Assembly (NCBI RefSeq): GCF_030159895.1
Contig: NZ_BSNI01000002.1
Coordinates: 123,930 to 187,929, forward strand
Source: Maritalea porphyrae
Lineage (GTDB): Bacteria > Pseudomonadota > Alphaproteobacteria > Rhizobiales > Devosiaceae
Reading direction: 5' to 3'
Length of the DNA: 64,000 nucleotides
Position 1 is the stretch's first letter. Every line of letters starts with the position of its first letter. Under the pieces are notes generated by a model. It ran no database searches, was not told where the DNA came from, and saw nothing but the letters and a program-made list of their open reading frames with translations. Positions 34,073 through 43,147 of the stretch are shown here, piece after piece. The position numbers were made by a program, and so were the translations under genes.

Positions 34073-35158
34073 TTAATTCATGCTCTGCAATATCTGCACG
34101 AGCTTTTTCATATCTTTTTCATGACCAATGGAAATGCGTAGCGCGTGCGGCAATCCATAAGATGCCATTTCGCGCACGACCAATCCTTCTCCCAACAATG
34201 TTTCAAATGCGTCTTTTGCGGTCCGGCCCTCTTCTTCAGAAAACTCGGTGAGCACAAAATTGCCTTGGCTTGGACGGGTGCGATACCAATTGGATTGCAG
34301 CTCTGAAACCAAATAGTCGCGCAAACGCTTATTGTGGGTTTTCAACTTGGCCGTAAATTCCACATCGCGCACTGCGGCTTGCGCCGCGGCAAGCGCTGCG
34401 CCGTTCACATTGAACGGACCGCGCAAACGGTGAAACACATCCATGAAATGTGCTGGACCATAGAGCCAACCCACCCGCAAATTCGCCAATCCGATCTTGG
34501 AGAAAGTGCGCGTCATCACAACATTTTCATTGTTGTTCACCAAATCAATGCCGAGCTTATAGTCTGCCGCATCCACATATTCAGCATATGCCGCGTCAAT
34601 CACCAGCAACACATTTTTGGGCAATCCAGCATGCAGCCGATCCAACTCGTCCGCCGTCAAATAGCTGCCCGTTGGGTTGTTGGGATTCGCCAAATAAACC
34701 ACTTTGGTTTTTTCGCTCACCGCAGCCAACATGGCATCCACATCTGTTTTCAAATCGGTTTCTGACGCAAAAACAGGCGTGCCACCTGCCCCACGGGTCA
34801 CGATTGGGTAAACCAAAAATCCATATTGGCTCATCACCGCTTCATCACCCGCTTCAATATAGAGCTGAGCAATAAGGTGCAACAATTCATCGGAGCCAGA
34901 CCCAACGCCAATCCGGTTGGGGTCAAGGCCATAAACCTCGCCAATCGCGGTACGCAGTTCCATTGCTGACCCGTCCGGATAAATCGCCAAATTGTGCGCA
35001 TGATATCGATAAGCCTCTTCCGCTTTCGGGCTCGCGCCCAAAGGAGACTCATTTGCACTCAATTTGATCGGCTCAATGCCTGGCGCAGCTTTTGATTTGC
35101 CAGGCACATAAGCAGCGATTTCCATAATCGAAGGATTAACTTCTGGACGGTCTGTCAC
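34073..35158 (-). CDS. hisC: Histidinol-phosphate aminotransferase
   Basis: 361 residues from GTG 35158. Fold-type I aminotransferase: N-terminal ANESPLGASPKA, Asp/Tyr in LLVIDAAYAEYV, and PLP-lysine in TRTFSKIGLANLRVG. HisC family by sequence; the pairing with tyrC means it may also transaminate aromatic precursors. The two genes form an operon. Confidence 0.93.
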   Translation of the reverse strand: MTDRPEVNPSIMEIAAYVPGKSKAAPGIEPIKLSANESPLGASPKAEEAYRYHAHNLAIYPDGSAMELRTAIGEVYGLDPNRIGVGSGSDELLHLIAQLYIEAGDEAVMSQYGFLVYPIVTRGAGGTPVFASETDLKTDVDAMLAAVSEKTKVVYLANPNNPTGSYLTADELDRLHAGLPKNVLLVIDAAYAEYVDAADYKLGIDLVNNNENVVMTRTFSKIGLANLRVGWLYGPAHFMDVFHRLRGPFNVNGAALAAAQAAVRDVEFTAKLKTHNKRLRDYLVSELQSNWYRTRPSQGNFVLTEFSEEEGRTAKDAFETLLGEGLVVREMASYGLPHALRISIGHEKDMKKLVQILQSMN

Positions 35159-35277
35159 GTTAAACTGCTCGTTGGTTGGTTGAAACTATATTTGCAGCGC
35201 CGCACCATAAGGGCACTGAGCCGATTGCGCAAAGCAATCTGTTTGCTTTTTGGTTCCGCTTTGGACGAATTGCTAGT

Positions 35278-36024
35278 CTAGTTGCGGTTTGAATGCACCG
35301 GATAAGCAGGTTGGGGAGCAAATTCTGGCATTCTGACCATTTTTCGGTCGCGTCTCTTACGGGTTACCGCGGGGAACATCTCTTTGCGCGCCCGCACCAC
35401 CATCACGCCAGCGAACGCCGGGCCAGCAAACCGGCCCAAGCTCTCAAACAGTCGCGCGGATTTAAGCACCGGCGCCCAATTGCTCGGTGGCAGATACAGC
35501 GCCTCTCGCCAAATCTCGGGGGTGAATGAATGATCCTGCAATAAGCGATGCAGTTGGTTGCGCGAAAACGGATGACCATGCCCAAATGGCGTATTGTCCC
35601 GCTGTGCCCAAAGACCACGGCGGCGCGGCACCACAATAAGCAAACGCGCGCCCGGTGCCGTTACCCGCCACAACTCCTGCATCAACTCTTCAGGCTCGCG
35701 TGCATATTCAAACAAATGATTGGCGATCACCAAATCGACCGCACTATCAGTTAGCGGCAACTCCAACGGGTCGACCAGCGCGGTGGCGCTTGGCCCTTCT
35801 TTGGGCCAAACCTGCGCCCCTTGTCGCGCGGGCATAAATGCCATCACCCGTTCTGCACCTTGAGTGACGCGATTAAGGTACGGCGCACTATAACCAAGAC
35901 CAACCACCCGGTGCCCGGTCGCCCCATCGGTCATCTTCGCCATCACCTCTTGGATCAAGCGGCGCGAAATCCGCCCCAACGGGGAGCGATAAAATTGCAG
36001 CAATTCATCTATGGCCACAAACAT
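35278..36024 (-). CDS. Class I SAM-dependent methyltransferase
   Basis: 248 residues. SAM-binding motif I is VVGLGYSAPYLNRV (glycine-poor at G-x-G), with VDLVIANHLFEYAREPEELMQ as the acidic-loop and post-I region of the methyltransferase 11 fold. The substrate is unknown. It is convergent in effect with nothing nearby: the hydroxyacylglutathione hydrolase gene is divergent, 126 bases upstream. Confidence 0.8.
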   Translation of the reverse strand: MFVAIDELLQFYRSPLGRISRRLIQEVMAKMTDGATGHRVVGLGYSAPYLNRVTQGAERVMAFMPARQGAQVWPKEGPSATALVDPLELPLTDSAVDLVIANHLFEYAREPEELMQELWRVTAPGARLLIVVPRRRGLWAQRDNTPFGHGHPFSRNQLHRLLQDHSFTPEIWREALYLPPSNWAPVLKSARLFESLGRFAGPAFAGVMVVRARKEMFPAVTRKRRDRKMVRMPEFAPQPAYPVHSNRN

Positions 36025-36149
36025 GTGATGCCAATCTTCCTGTTGTGCGAACGCCCCGAGCCTTTAGCGCACTATGCATTCAAGTTCCCATTTATTAAAG
36101 TCTCATTTCAATGCAATGCTTGGCCACCCCCATTTAAGGCAAATTCGTC

Positions 36150-36914
36150 ATGTTTAAGATCCACCAAATTCCAGCGCTAGAAACAAATTTTGCCCTTATC
36201 ATTGAGTGCGATGTCACCGGTGAAGTGGCGCTGATCGATGCGCCGGACGCTCAGCCAATTTTAGACGCATTTAGAGATCTTGATCTAACGCCCACGAAAA
36301 TCTTTGTCACCCATCATCATTGGGACCATGTGCAGGGCATTGACCCGTTGCGCGAACATTTTGACCTCACCGTTTTTGGGCCAAAATCTGAAGCCAAGGA
36401 CATCAAGCAACTCGATGTAGAAGTAGAGCCCGGCGCCATGCTCAAATTTGGTGACGGGCATCTTACGGTCATCTCCTGCCCCGGGCATACATATGGTCAT
36501 ATCGCTTATTTCCTGCCTGAACAGCCTACCTTGTTTGCGGGCGATGCGCTGTTTTCCCTCGGGTGCGGTCGCATGTTTGACGGCCCACCGGATCAAATGT
36601 GGGCCGGTTTGAAACGCCTTAGAGACTTGCCAGACGCAACCCAGCTTTATTGCGGCCACGAATATACGCTTTCAAATGGTGCGTTTGCATCAACAATTGA
36701 TCCTGACAACAAGGCCCTTGAACAACGCATTAAAGAAGCACAAAGCCAAATCAATTCTGGTCAACCAACCTTGCCCACGAACCTTGGCAGTGAAAAGCTT
36801 GCGAACCCGTTCTTGCGTGCTGATCAGCCATTGATTGCAGAAAAGCTTGGCCTATCCGGCAAAGACCCGGTTGAAACCTTCGCAGCGCTTCGAAAAGCCA
36901 AGGACCAGTTTTAA
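36150..36914 (+). CDS. gloB: Hydroxyacylglutathione hydrolase (glyoxalase II)
   Basis: 254 residues. Metallo-beta-lactamase fold with THHHWDHVQG (HxHxDH), the later H in PGHTYGHIAY, D in FAGDALFSLGCGR and H in YCGHEYT, all metal ligands. C-terminal substrate-binding segment ends with the ETFAALRKAKDQF typical of GloB. It hydrolyses S-lactoylglutathione, detoxifying methylglyoxal; methylglyoxal synthase is encoded at 60.8-61.2 kb. Confidence 0.95.
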   Translation: MFKIHQIPALETNFALIIECDVTGEVALIDAPDAQPILDAFRDLDLTPTKIFVTHHHWDHVQGIDPLREHFDLTVFGPKSEAKDIKQLDVEVEPGAMLKFGDGHLTVISCPGHTYGHIAYFLPEQPTLFAGDALFSLGCGRMFDGPPDQMWAGLKRLRDLPDATQLYCGHEYTLSNGAFASTIDPDNKALEQRIKEAQSQINSGQPTLPTNLGSEKLANPFLRADQPLIAEKLGLSGKDPVETFAALRKAKDQF

Positions 36915-37048
36915 CCATATTGCCGCCTTTCTGGGGTTAAAAGTTAACAAATCCTTTATATTTGGCACGCTCATTGCAATAATATGGGTGTGAGCCAACA
37001 ATTCTGTATCAAAATGAAACATGGCTCGCTGTTTTAACGGAGCGCGTC

Positions 37049-37321
37049 ATGAGTACGGACCAAAACGGCACATCCCGACCCAATTCGGCACAAAACCTCC
37101 CGCTGGTTTTGGAGCCCGCGCCGCGTCGCCGTTCACTCAATGGCAATTATCGCCCCGATGCCAGCTTCTTAGCCCAAGTGATCGCAGGCAAAACTGGTGC
37201 GCCAATATATCGGGCGAAACGCCGCGCAAGCGTTGGGGAAGCACAAACCGCCTATGCGCAAAATAATGAGCGCAAGATTGTGCGCATGCCCAAAGGCTAT
37301 CTACGCGCACTTGAGGCCTAG
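37049..37321 (+). CDS. Small hypothetical protein
   Basis: 90 residues, soluble and basic, with a good ribosome site (ACGGAGCG) before ATG 37049. Segments such as [19 protein letters not shown] and [12 protein letters not shown] suggest it is a real, conserved short protein, but I do not know its family. Its stop shares a four-base CTAG overlap with the convergent fumC stop. Confidence 0.65.
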   Translation: MSTDQNGTSRPNSAQNLPLVLEPAPRRRSLNGNYRPDASFLAQVIAGKTGAPIYRAKRRASVGEAQTAYAQNNERKIVRMPKGYLRALEA

Positions 37322-38709
37322 GCTTTAGGACCAACCATTTCCTCAGGCTTAATCGCCAAATCAAACGCCTCGCCACTCATGAGGTCCAACTCAATCGCAG
37401 CCGCACGTAGGGTCAGCCCATTTTTGTGCGCATGTTTGGCAATTTTGGCCGCATTGTCATAGCCAATATGTGGATTAAGCGCGGTCACCAACATCAGTGA
37501 ATTATTCAAATGATCTGAAATCTGCTCTCGGATCGGTTCAATGCCTACCGCACAGTTTTTGTTAAAGCTGTTAAGCGCATCACCCAGCAACCGCACCGAT
37601 TGCAGCAAATTATAAGCCATGACCGGCTTATAAACATTCAATTCAAAATTGCCTTGGCTGCCCGCAATACCGATCGCTGCGTCATTGCCCATCACTTGCA
37701 CACAAACCATGGTCAACGCTTCGCATTGAGTTGGGTTCACCTTGCCCGGCATAATTGAGGAGCCTGGCTCATTTTCGGGCAGTTGTAACTCACCTAATCC
37801 ACTCCGGGGACCAGAGGCCAACCAGCGCACGTCATTGGCGATCTTCATCGCCGCAACAGCCAATTGCTTTAGTGCACCGTGGGTCCCAACAAACGCATCA
37901 TGGGCTGCAAGGTATGCAAATTTATTATCTGCGGTAACAAAATCATGGCCCGTCAATTCAGCAATTTTCGCCGCCACCTTAGGTGCATAGTCTGGGTGCG
38001 TATTCAAACCTGTGCCAACCGCTGTGCCGCCTAACGCTAGCTGTTTCATTTGCGGCATCGTTGCTTTGATCGCATTGATGGCCAGATCAAGCTGCGCCAC
38101 CCAGCCACTCATTTCTTGGCCCAATGTCAATGGCGTCGCATCTTGCAAATGCGTGCGCCCAATCTTTACGATGTCAGCAAACTCATCTGCCTTTTTTCCA
38201 AGCACATCGCGCAAAGCAACAATGGCTGGCAATAACTGACTCTCAATCTTGATCACCGCCGCAATATGCATGGCCGTTGGGTAAGTATCGTTTGAACTCT
38301 GTGATTTATTGACGTGATCATTTGGATGTACTGGGTCTTTGCTGCCCATCACCCCGCCCGCCAGTTCAATGGCACGGTTTGAGATCACCTCGTTCACATT
38401 CATATTGGATTGAGTGCCAGATCCCGTCTGCCACACCACCAAGGGGAAGTGCGCGTCCAACTTTCCGGCAATCACCTCGTCCGCAGCAGAACAGATCAAG
38501 TCTTTTATCTGTGCGTCCAACGTTCCCAACTCATGATTGGTCAGCGCCGCCGCCTTTTTCAAGGTGCCGAAAGCGTGAATTACTTCAATCGGCATTTTTT
38601 CAATCCCGATTTTGAAGTTCATCATAGAGCGTGCGGTTTGCGCCCCATAATAAGCGTCCTGCGGCACCTCAATTTCGCCCATTGAATCCGTTTCAACGCG
38701 ATATGCCAT
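37318..38709 (-). CDS. fumC: Class II fumarate hydratase
   Basis: 463 residues. The signature [16 protein letters not shown] is present, plus [19 protein letters not shown] and [19 protein letters not shown]. It interconverts fumarate and malate in the TCA cycle, and also consumes fumarate released by ArgH. Single gene, with the hypothetical membrane gene just upstream on the same strand. Confidence 0.97.
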   Translation of the reverse strand: MAYRVETDSMGEIEVPQDAYYGAQTARSMMNFKIGIEKMPIEVIHAFGTLKKAAALTNHELGTLDAQIKDLICSAADEVIAGKLDAHFPLVVWQTGSGTQSNMNVNEVISNRAIELAGGVMGSKDPVHPNDHVNKSQSSNDTYPTAMHIAAVIKIESQLLPAIVALRDVLGKKADEFADIVKIGRTHLQDATPLTLGQEMSGWVAQLDLAINAIKATMPQMKQLALGGTAVGTGLNTHPDYAPKVAAKIAELTGHDFVTADNKFAYLAAHDAFVGTHGALKQLAVAAMKIANDVRWLASGPRSGLGELQLPENEPGSSIMPGKVNPTQCEALTMVCVQVMGNDAAIGIAGSQGNFELNVYKPVMAYNLLQSVRLLGDALNSFNKNCAVGIEPIREQISDHLNNSLMLVTALNPHIGYDNAAKIAKHAHKNGLTLRAAAIELDLMSGEAFDLAIKPEEMVGPKA

Positions 38710-38723
38710 GGCTTATCCCTTTG

Positions 38724-39131
38724 CTAATGACCACCAAAATTTACGTCGCGAGACGCCGAGCGAATGGACACCGAGAAGCCGGCAACCAAGTCCACAAGCG
38801 ACATGGCCAAGCATGTAAAGAACAACGAAGTTGCAGCAGCAGGCACCAACAAAAATTCAACCAAATAGGCAATAAATACAAAGGTTGAGAGCATGTGATC
38901 CATGATCGATGCGTTACCAACTTTGGTAGATTTAATCACTTCGATGAACAACAAGATCAGAGCAAACACCACCAACAAATCGCCAACACTCATGGTCCAT
39001 ACCGCACCGGAAACCATGTCGATTGACATTACCGGTGACGCCCAGCCATTTGACTTGTCCCCGACAAAATCGAAAGCAACCAAATTATAAATGATCAGCG
39101 GCAATGCGAGCAGTGGGATTTTCCAAATCAT
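38724..39131 (-). CDS. Hypothetical membrane protein
   Basis: 135 residues from ATG 39131, which has GAGGA seven bases upstream; the frame stays open to 39194. Four hydrophobic segments and a polar loop around FVGDKSNGWASPVMSIDM. I do not recognise a family. It is 14 bases upstream of the fumC start codon and could be co-transcribed. Confidence 0.65.
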   Translation of the reverse strand: MIWKIPLLALPLIIYNLVAFDFVGDKSNGWASPVMSIDMVSGAVWTMSVGDLLVVFALILLFIEVIKSTKVGNASIMDHMLSTFVFIAYLVEFLLVPAAATSLFFTCLAMSLVDLVAGFSVSIRSASRDVNFGGH

Positions 39132-39254
39132 CAGCCCATCCTCTTTTGTGGGAAATTTGCTCAACATCATTTCGTGATTTCGCGCAGGAGGCAAGGTAAT
39201 TGCGCATCAGCAAACAGCCATAGCTCCACAAGCTATTTGCTTTGGAGGGATTAT

Positions 39255-39299
39255 TGGCGGGGGTGCCGGGGTCGGTAGCGTCAGCGACCAACGGCGGCA
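39255..39299. repeat. 45-nt mosaic repeat, copy B
   Basis: TGGCGGGGGTGCCGGGG (39255-39271), then 19 bases, then ACGGCGGCA (39291-39299). Copy A at 18775-18819 has the identical 17-base and 9-base blocks with the same 19-base spacing but a different 19-base insert; in both copies the insert can fold into a small stem. Confidence 0.8.
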
Positions 39300-39315
39300 C
39301 GAAAAAATGTCAGGA

Positions 39316-39376
39316 CGCGAGGCGTTTTTGGTCTCGTCATCTGTGTAGTTAGTAATGAGACGTAAAACGCCTCGCG
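39316..39376. repeat. Long imperfect inverted repeat (stem-loop)
   Basis: CGCGAGGCGTTTT (39316-39328) pairs with AAAACGCCTCGCG (39364-39376), and an inner TCTC/GAGA continues the stem, leaving a loop of about 20 bases. It has no T-run after it on either strand. It could be a small RNA, a processing site or a remnant MITE-like element. Confidence 0.7.
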
Positions 39377-39564
39377 CAAATGGCTTGCTGCTTGAAAAGA
39401 TAATGCCCCGAGGTGCTCACCCTTCTATCCTCTTTAAATGCATCACAATCCGTGGTTCTGAACATTGCTGCTCCAGATTGCAGATCATCACTGATCCAAT
39501 GGGAACCAACCCACTAATGACTGACATCTGCCTTCGGCGTCAGACTGGACATTTACTCTCAAGC

Positions 39565-39587
39565 GAAAGGCAAACGTCTTGCCTTTC
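39565..39587. repeat. Perfect 9-bp hairpin
   Basis: GAAAGGCAA-ACGTC-TTGCCTTTC, loop of five bases; no clear T-run follows. Part of the repeat-rich spacer. Confidence 0.7.
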
Positions 39588-39620
39588 AACCATCCCCTTT
39601 TCTTTGAAGGATGTTTTGTG

Positions 39621-39641
39621 ACCCCGGATCGAGTCCGGGGT
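39621..39641. repeat. Palindromic repeat element 1 (CCCCGGA type)
   Basis: ACCCCGGA-TCGAG-TCCGGGGT, an eight-base-pair stem with a five-base loop. Its composition is close to the other two elements in this spacer. Confidence 0.75.
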
Positions 39642-39756
39642 GGTATGGTTGGAGATTATGTCTCTCTCGCACCGTCCCGCACAACTAAGTGGCATTCACG
39701 CCACGAGAGGCTGATGCGGGACCTATTGGCGCCGTTAGCTCAACTCTCCTGTCGTC

Positions 39757-39779
39757 ACCCTCGGGCTTGATCCGAGGGT
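39757..39779. repeat. Palindromic repeat element 2 (CTCGG type)
   Basis: ACCCTCGG-GCTTGAT-CCGAGGGT, followed by CCATGATG. It is the inverse-oriented partner of element 3: the flanks and loop match the reverse complement of element 3. Confidence 0.78.
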
Positions 39780-39851
39780 CCATGATGAGCGGACAAGTGG
39801 CAAAGCATTATTAGCTTTGCAGCGGCTTTACCACACAGCACCGCAACATGG

Positions 39852-39874
39852 ATGCTCGGGTCAAGCCCGAGCAT
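39852..39874. repeat. Palindromic repeat element 3 (CTCGG type, inverted)
   Basis: ATGCTCGGG-TCAAG-CCCGAGCAT. Read on the minus strand it matches element 2, except that the outer stem pairs differ on both arms at once (CC/GG in element 2, TG/CA here), so pairing is preserved. Confidence 0.78.
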
Positions 39875-40007
39875 GACGAAGGAAAGAACCCAACGCCACA
39901 CCAACAACCCTCACCGCCCGACATTCGTCAATGTCCTGAACGGTTTCAAGAAAAGGTGCAAGCATCATCGCACAAGGTCAGAGAGCGGGGATAAGTTTTG
40001 TGAAACG

Positions 40008-40041
40008 CAAAAAACCGCCCCTTAAAAAATAAGGGACGGTT
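40008..40041 (-). terminator. Rho-independent terminator after rpmF
   Basis: On the minus strand AACCGTCCCTT pairs with AAGGGGCGGTT around a T/A-rich loop (one mismatch), followed by TTTTT. It lies 29 bases after the rpmF stop. Confidence 0.85.
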
Positions 40042-40070
40042 CAAAACTCATTCACAACGAAAATAAAGCC

Positions 40071-40253
40071 TTAGGCTTCTTTCGGTGTAAGGATCTGACG
40101 GCCGCGATACATGCCGGTTTTCAGATCGATGTGGTGAGGACGACGCAACTCGCCGCTATCCTTATCTTCCACATATGTGTTGGCTTTCAACGCATCGGCA
40201 GAGCGACGGTTACCGCGCTTCATGCCAGATATCTTCTTCTTAGGTACTGCCAT
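40071..40253 (-). CDS. rpmF: 50S ribosomal protein L32
   Basis: 60 residues from ATG 40253 ([18 protein letters not shown] is the canonical start, with GGAGAG upstream); the open frame to 40289 is not used. Strongly basic, no zinc-finger cysteines visible, as in many alphaproteobacterial L32. Ends in a good terminator. No plsX or fabH next to it, unlike many other bacteria. Confidence 0.95.
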   Translation of the reverse strand: MAVPKKKISGMKRGNRRSADALKANTYVEDKDSGELRRPHHIDLKTGMYRGRQILTPKEA

Positions 40254-40466
40254 TTTGTCTCTCCATTCAACAAAAACGCCCCTCATCATTTCAAACGCGG
40301 GGCCGCTTTAGCATCAAATTCTTGTCAGTTGGCGGCTATATACGCCTTTAAGCCGCAGTTGGCTAGTAAAAAATGCGCCGCTTGCAATTGTTGAAAAGCA
40401 CCGCAATCACCGCTAGAACCAGTTTTACAAGATGCAACGCTCACAAGCTGCTTTGAAAGAGCTTTT

Positions 40467-41366
40467 ATGTCGCTAAAACACGCCATCGATTCTAGCACCA
40501 GCGCCATTGAAGCGTTTTTAGACGACGAGCTAAGTGCCAACACCTTATCAACACCTTATCCAGCACCAGATCGCTTGGTCAACGCCGTGCGCCATGGTGC
40601 GCTCAACGGGGGCAAAAGATTGCGCCCAGCTTTGGTACGCCTAACTGCGGATTTGGTCGGGCCATCAAATGGCGATCTGGTGCGTGCTGGCGCTGCGGTT
40701 GAATATGTACATTGCTATTCACTTGTTCATGACGATTTGCCGGATATGGATGACGACGAGCTACGTCGCGGCCAACCCACCGTACATGTTGCGTTCGACC
40801 CCGCCACCGCGATTCTTGCGGGCGACAGTTTGCTCACCCATGCGTTTGGACTTTTAGCCGATGAACGCACCCACCCAGACGCTAACATCCGCACACAACT
40901 GATCACTGAACTTGTGCAAGGCGCGGGTGTTGGTGGCATGGCCGGCGGGCAAATGCGCGACATAGAGGGGGAACGCCAAGGCTATGACCCGAAAACCGTT
41001 TCCCTGATCCACGCCATGAAAACCGGCGCGATTATTCGCGCATCGGTGCGCATGGGCGCGATAATGGCAGAAGCATCCAACGAACAACTAGAGACCCTCA
41101 CCCGATTCGCTGAAGCGGCGGGCCGTATCTATCAACTGTCTGACGACATTTTGGACGCCACCAAATCCTCTGAAGAACTGGGCAAAACCGCAGGCAAAGA
41201 CGCCGCGCAAGGTAAGTCGACGCTGATCGCAAGCCACGGGCTGGACCATGCACGTGAGGCGCTGAATGAGGAACTGCAAGGCGCGCTCTACGAACTTGAC
41301 GGGTTTGGCGAAAAAGCAAATCTTATGCGCGAATTGGTGACGCACTTCGCAAGGCGGGAGGCATAA
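40467..41366 (+). CDS. ispA: Polyprenyl synthetase, probable farnesyl diphosphate synthase IspA
   Basis: 299 residues. First aspartate-rich motif DDLPDMDDDELRRGQPTVH, second motif DDILDATKSSEELGKTAGKDAAQGKST, in the usual positions. Length and motif spacing match short-chain (C15) synthases. It condenses IPP with DMAPP/GPP in the cytosol. The next gene starts directly after its stop (TAA-ATG). Confidence 0.92.
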   Translation: MSLKHAIDSSTSAIEAFLDDELSANTLSTPYPAPDRLVNAVRHGALNGGKRLRPALVRLTADLVGPSNGDLVRAGAAVEYVHCYSLVHDDLPDMDDDELRRGQPTVHVAFDPATAILAGDSLLTHAFGLLADERTHPDANIRTQLITELVQGAGVGGMAGGQMRDIEGERQGYDPKTVSLIHAMKTGAIIRASVRMGAIMAEASNEQLETLTRFAEAAGRIYQLSDDILDATKSSEELGKTAGKDAAQGKSTLIASHGLDHAREALNEELQGALYELDGFGEKANLMRELVTHFARREA

Positions 41367-41930
41367 ATGCCCTTCTATGATGACCCAAAAAACGCCGAAG
41401 ACTATATCGAAATGGCAAAAGGCTATGATGGCGCGGAACTGATCGCCATTTTGGATGAACATCTGACTGAGGGCGCACGCGTCCTCGAATTGGGCATGGG
41501 GCCCGGCGTCGATCTTGATATCTTAGCCAAGCGCTACAATGTCACAGGTTCGGACAACGCACCTTACTTTTTGGAGCGTTACAAGAAGGCCAATCCAGAT
41601 GCGGATTTGATTGAATTAGACGCCGTTGAAATCGACACAGACCGCACATTCAACGGCATCTATTCCAACAAAGTATTGCACCATCTCGCCGACGAGGCGC
41701 TAGACAACAGCTTCAAAAATCAAGCCGCTGCTCTCAACCCAAGTGGCTTGATCTTTCATAGCTTTTGGCATGGCAACGAAGTGATGGAAATGCATGGGAT
41801 GACTTTTCACTATCGGTCGGTCAAATACGTCACCGACAGATTAGCCCCATATTTTGAGCTGATCGACGCGCAAATCTACGCAGAGATGGAAAAAGACGAT
41901 TCCTTTTGGGTGATGGCGAAAAAACGCTAG
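41367..41930 (+). CDS. Class I SAM-dependent methyltransferase coupled to ispA
   Basis: 187 residues. Motif [17 protein letters not shown], post-I acidic residue in [12 protein letters not shown], and motif with [11 protein letters not shown]. The start codon immediately follows the ispA stop, so it is translated with ispA. Substrate unknown; the coupling suggests an isoprenoid or related small-molecule product. Its stop shares the four-base CTAG overlap with the ispG stop. Confidence 0.85.
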   Translation: MPFYDDPKNAEDYIEMAKGYDGAELIAILDEHLTEGARVLELGMGPGVDLDILAKRYNVTGSDNAPYFLERYKKANPDADLIELDAVEIDTDRTFNGIYSNKVLHHLADEALDNSFKNQAAALNPSGLIFHSFWHGNEVMEMHGMTFHYRSVKYVTDRLAPYFELIDAQIYAEMEKDDSFWVMAKKR

Positions 41931-43147
41931 CCGCCAAATCGCTCTTCAATATATTCAGCAACCATCAGTTTGAACTGATCAGCAATATCTTCGCCGCGCA
42001 AAGTCTTGGCTTTTTCCCCGTCAATAAATACGGGGGCGGCAGGTGTTTCGCCGGTGCCAGGCAATGAAATGCCAATATCGGCATGCTTGCTTTCACCCGG
42101 CCCATTGACGATACAACCCATCACCGCAACGCTCATCCCCTCAACACCTGGATATTTCTCACGCCAGATCGGCATCGAGGTATTGAGGTGATCTTGGATA
42201 TCGCGCGCCAGCTCTTGGAACACGGTCGATGTGGTGCGCCCGCAACCCGGACAGGCGGTCACAACAGGTAAGAACTGGCGGAAGCCCATAGTTTGCAAAA
42301 GCTGCTGCGCCACTTCAACTTCCAAGGTGCGATCGCCGCCCGGCTCTGGGGTTAGAGAAATCCGAATCGTGTCGCCAATGCCTTGTTGCAGCAAAATCCC
42401 AAGCGCGGCCGAGGAAGCGACAATGCCTTTTGCGCCCATGCCCGCTTCGGTAAGCCCGAGATGCAGCGCATAATCGCAGCGCGCAGCCAAATCGGCATAA
42501 ACGTCGATCAGGTGCTGCACGTTCGACACTTTGGTCGAAAGGATGATTTTATCTCGCCCCATGCCCAATTCTTCAGCCCGTTGGGCACTCAACAAGGCGG
42601 ACTGAATAATCGCTTCGCGTTGCACACGCGCCGCACTCCAGGGCGAGCCATTCTCTGCGTTCTCATCCATCAATTTGGTGAGCAATTCTTGGTCAAGCGA
42701 CCCCCAATTCACCCCGATGCGCACTGGCTTGTCGTAGGTGTTGGCGACTTCAATCATTTGCGAGAATTGCGTGTCGCGCTTGGCTTTAAAGCCAACATTG
42801 CCCGGGTTAATGCGGTATTTGGCGAGCGCTTCGGCACAGGCAGGATGTTCAGACAAAAGCTTGTGGCCGATATAGTGGAAATCACCAACAAGTGGCACAT
42901 CAACGCCACGCGCCAGCAACTTATCGCGAATGTGAGGCACCGCCGCCGCAGATTCGTCGCGGTCCACAGTAATGCGCACGATCTCAGACCCAGCACGCGC
43001 CAAATCCGCCACCTGCTCAACTGTCTTTTGAATGTCGGCAGTGTCCGTGTTGGTCATCGACTGAACAACAATTGGAGCGTCGCCGCCCACTTTCACATTG
43101 CCAACCATCACGCCAACGGCATTTCTGCGTTCTATGGGACCCGACAT
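41927..43147 (-). CDS. ispG: 4-hydroxy-3-methylbut-2-en-1-yl diphosphate synthase IspG
   Basis: 406 residues from ATG 43147, with AGGAGAG upstream; the frame is open further but the extra codons are unlikely. Ligands for the [4Fe-4S] cluster: [11 protein letters not shown] and a later Cys in [12 protein letters not shown]-barrel segments [12 protein letters not shown] and [11 protein letters not shown] are present. Penultimate enzyme of the MEP isoprenoid pathway. Convergent with ispA and its methyltransferase. Confidence 0.96.
   Translation of the reverse strand: MSGPIERRNAVGVMVGNVKVGGDAPIVVQSMTNTDTADIQKTVEQVADLARAGSEIVRITVDRDESAAAVPHIRDKLLARGVDVPLVGDFHYIGHKLLSEHPACAEALAKYRINPGNVGFKAKRDTQFSQMIEVANTYDKPVRIGVNWGSLDQELLTKLMDENAENGSPWSAARVQREAIIQSALLSAQRAEELGMGRDKIILSTKVSNVQHLIDVYADLAARCDYALHLGLTEAGMGAKGIVASSAALGILLQQGIGDTIRISLTPEPGGDRTLEVEVAQQLLQTMGFRQFLPVVTACPGCGRTTSTVFQELARDIQDHLNTSMPIWREKYPGVEGMSVAVMGCIVNGPGESKHADIGISLPGTGETPAAPVFIDGEKAKTLRGEDIADQFKLMVAEYIEERFGG

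Larger units (their letters stand above)
39132..40070. other. 939-base spacer rich in inverted repeats
   Basis: No credible gene; short ORFs across it have no family resemblance. It holds copy B of the mosaic repeat (39255-39299), a long stem-loop (39316-39376), a perfect hairpin (39565-39587), three CCGG/CTCGGG-type palindromes (39621-39641, 39757-39779, 39852-39874) and the rpmF terminator (40013-40041). It looks like an intergenic repeat sink rather than a decayed gene. Confidence 0.75.

Noticed and set aside
39355..39770. Short open frames in the repeat-rich spacer
   Set aside because: No ribosome sites, no family resemblance, and they cut through inverted repeats.
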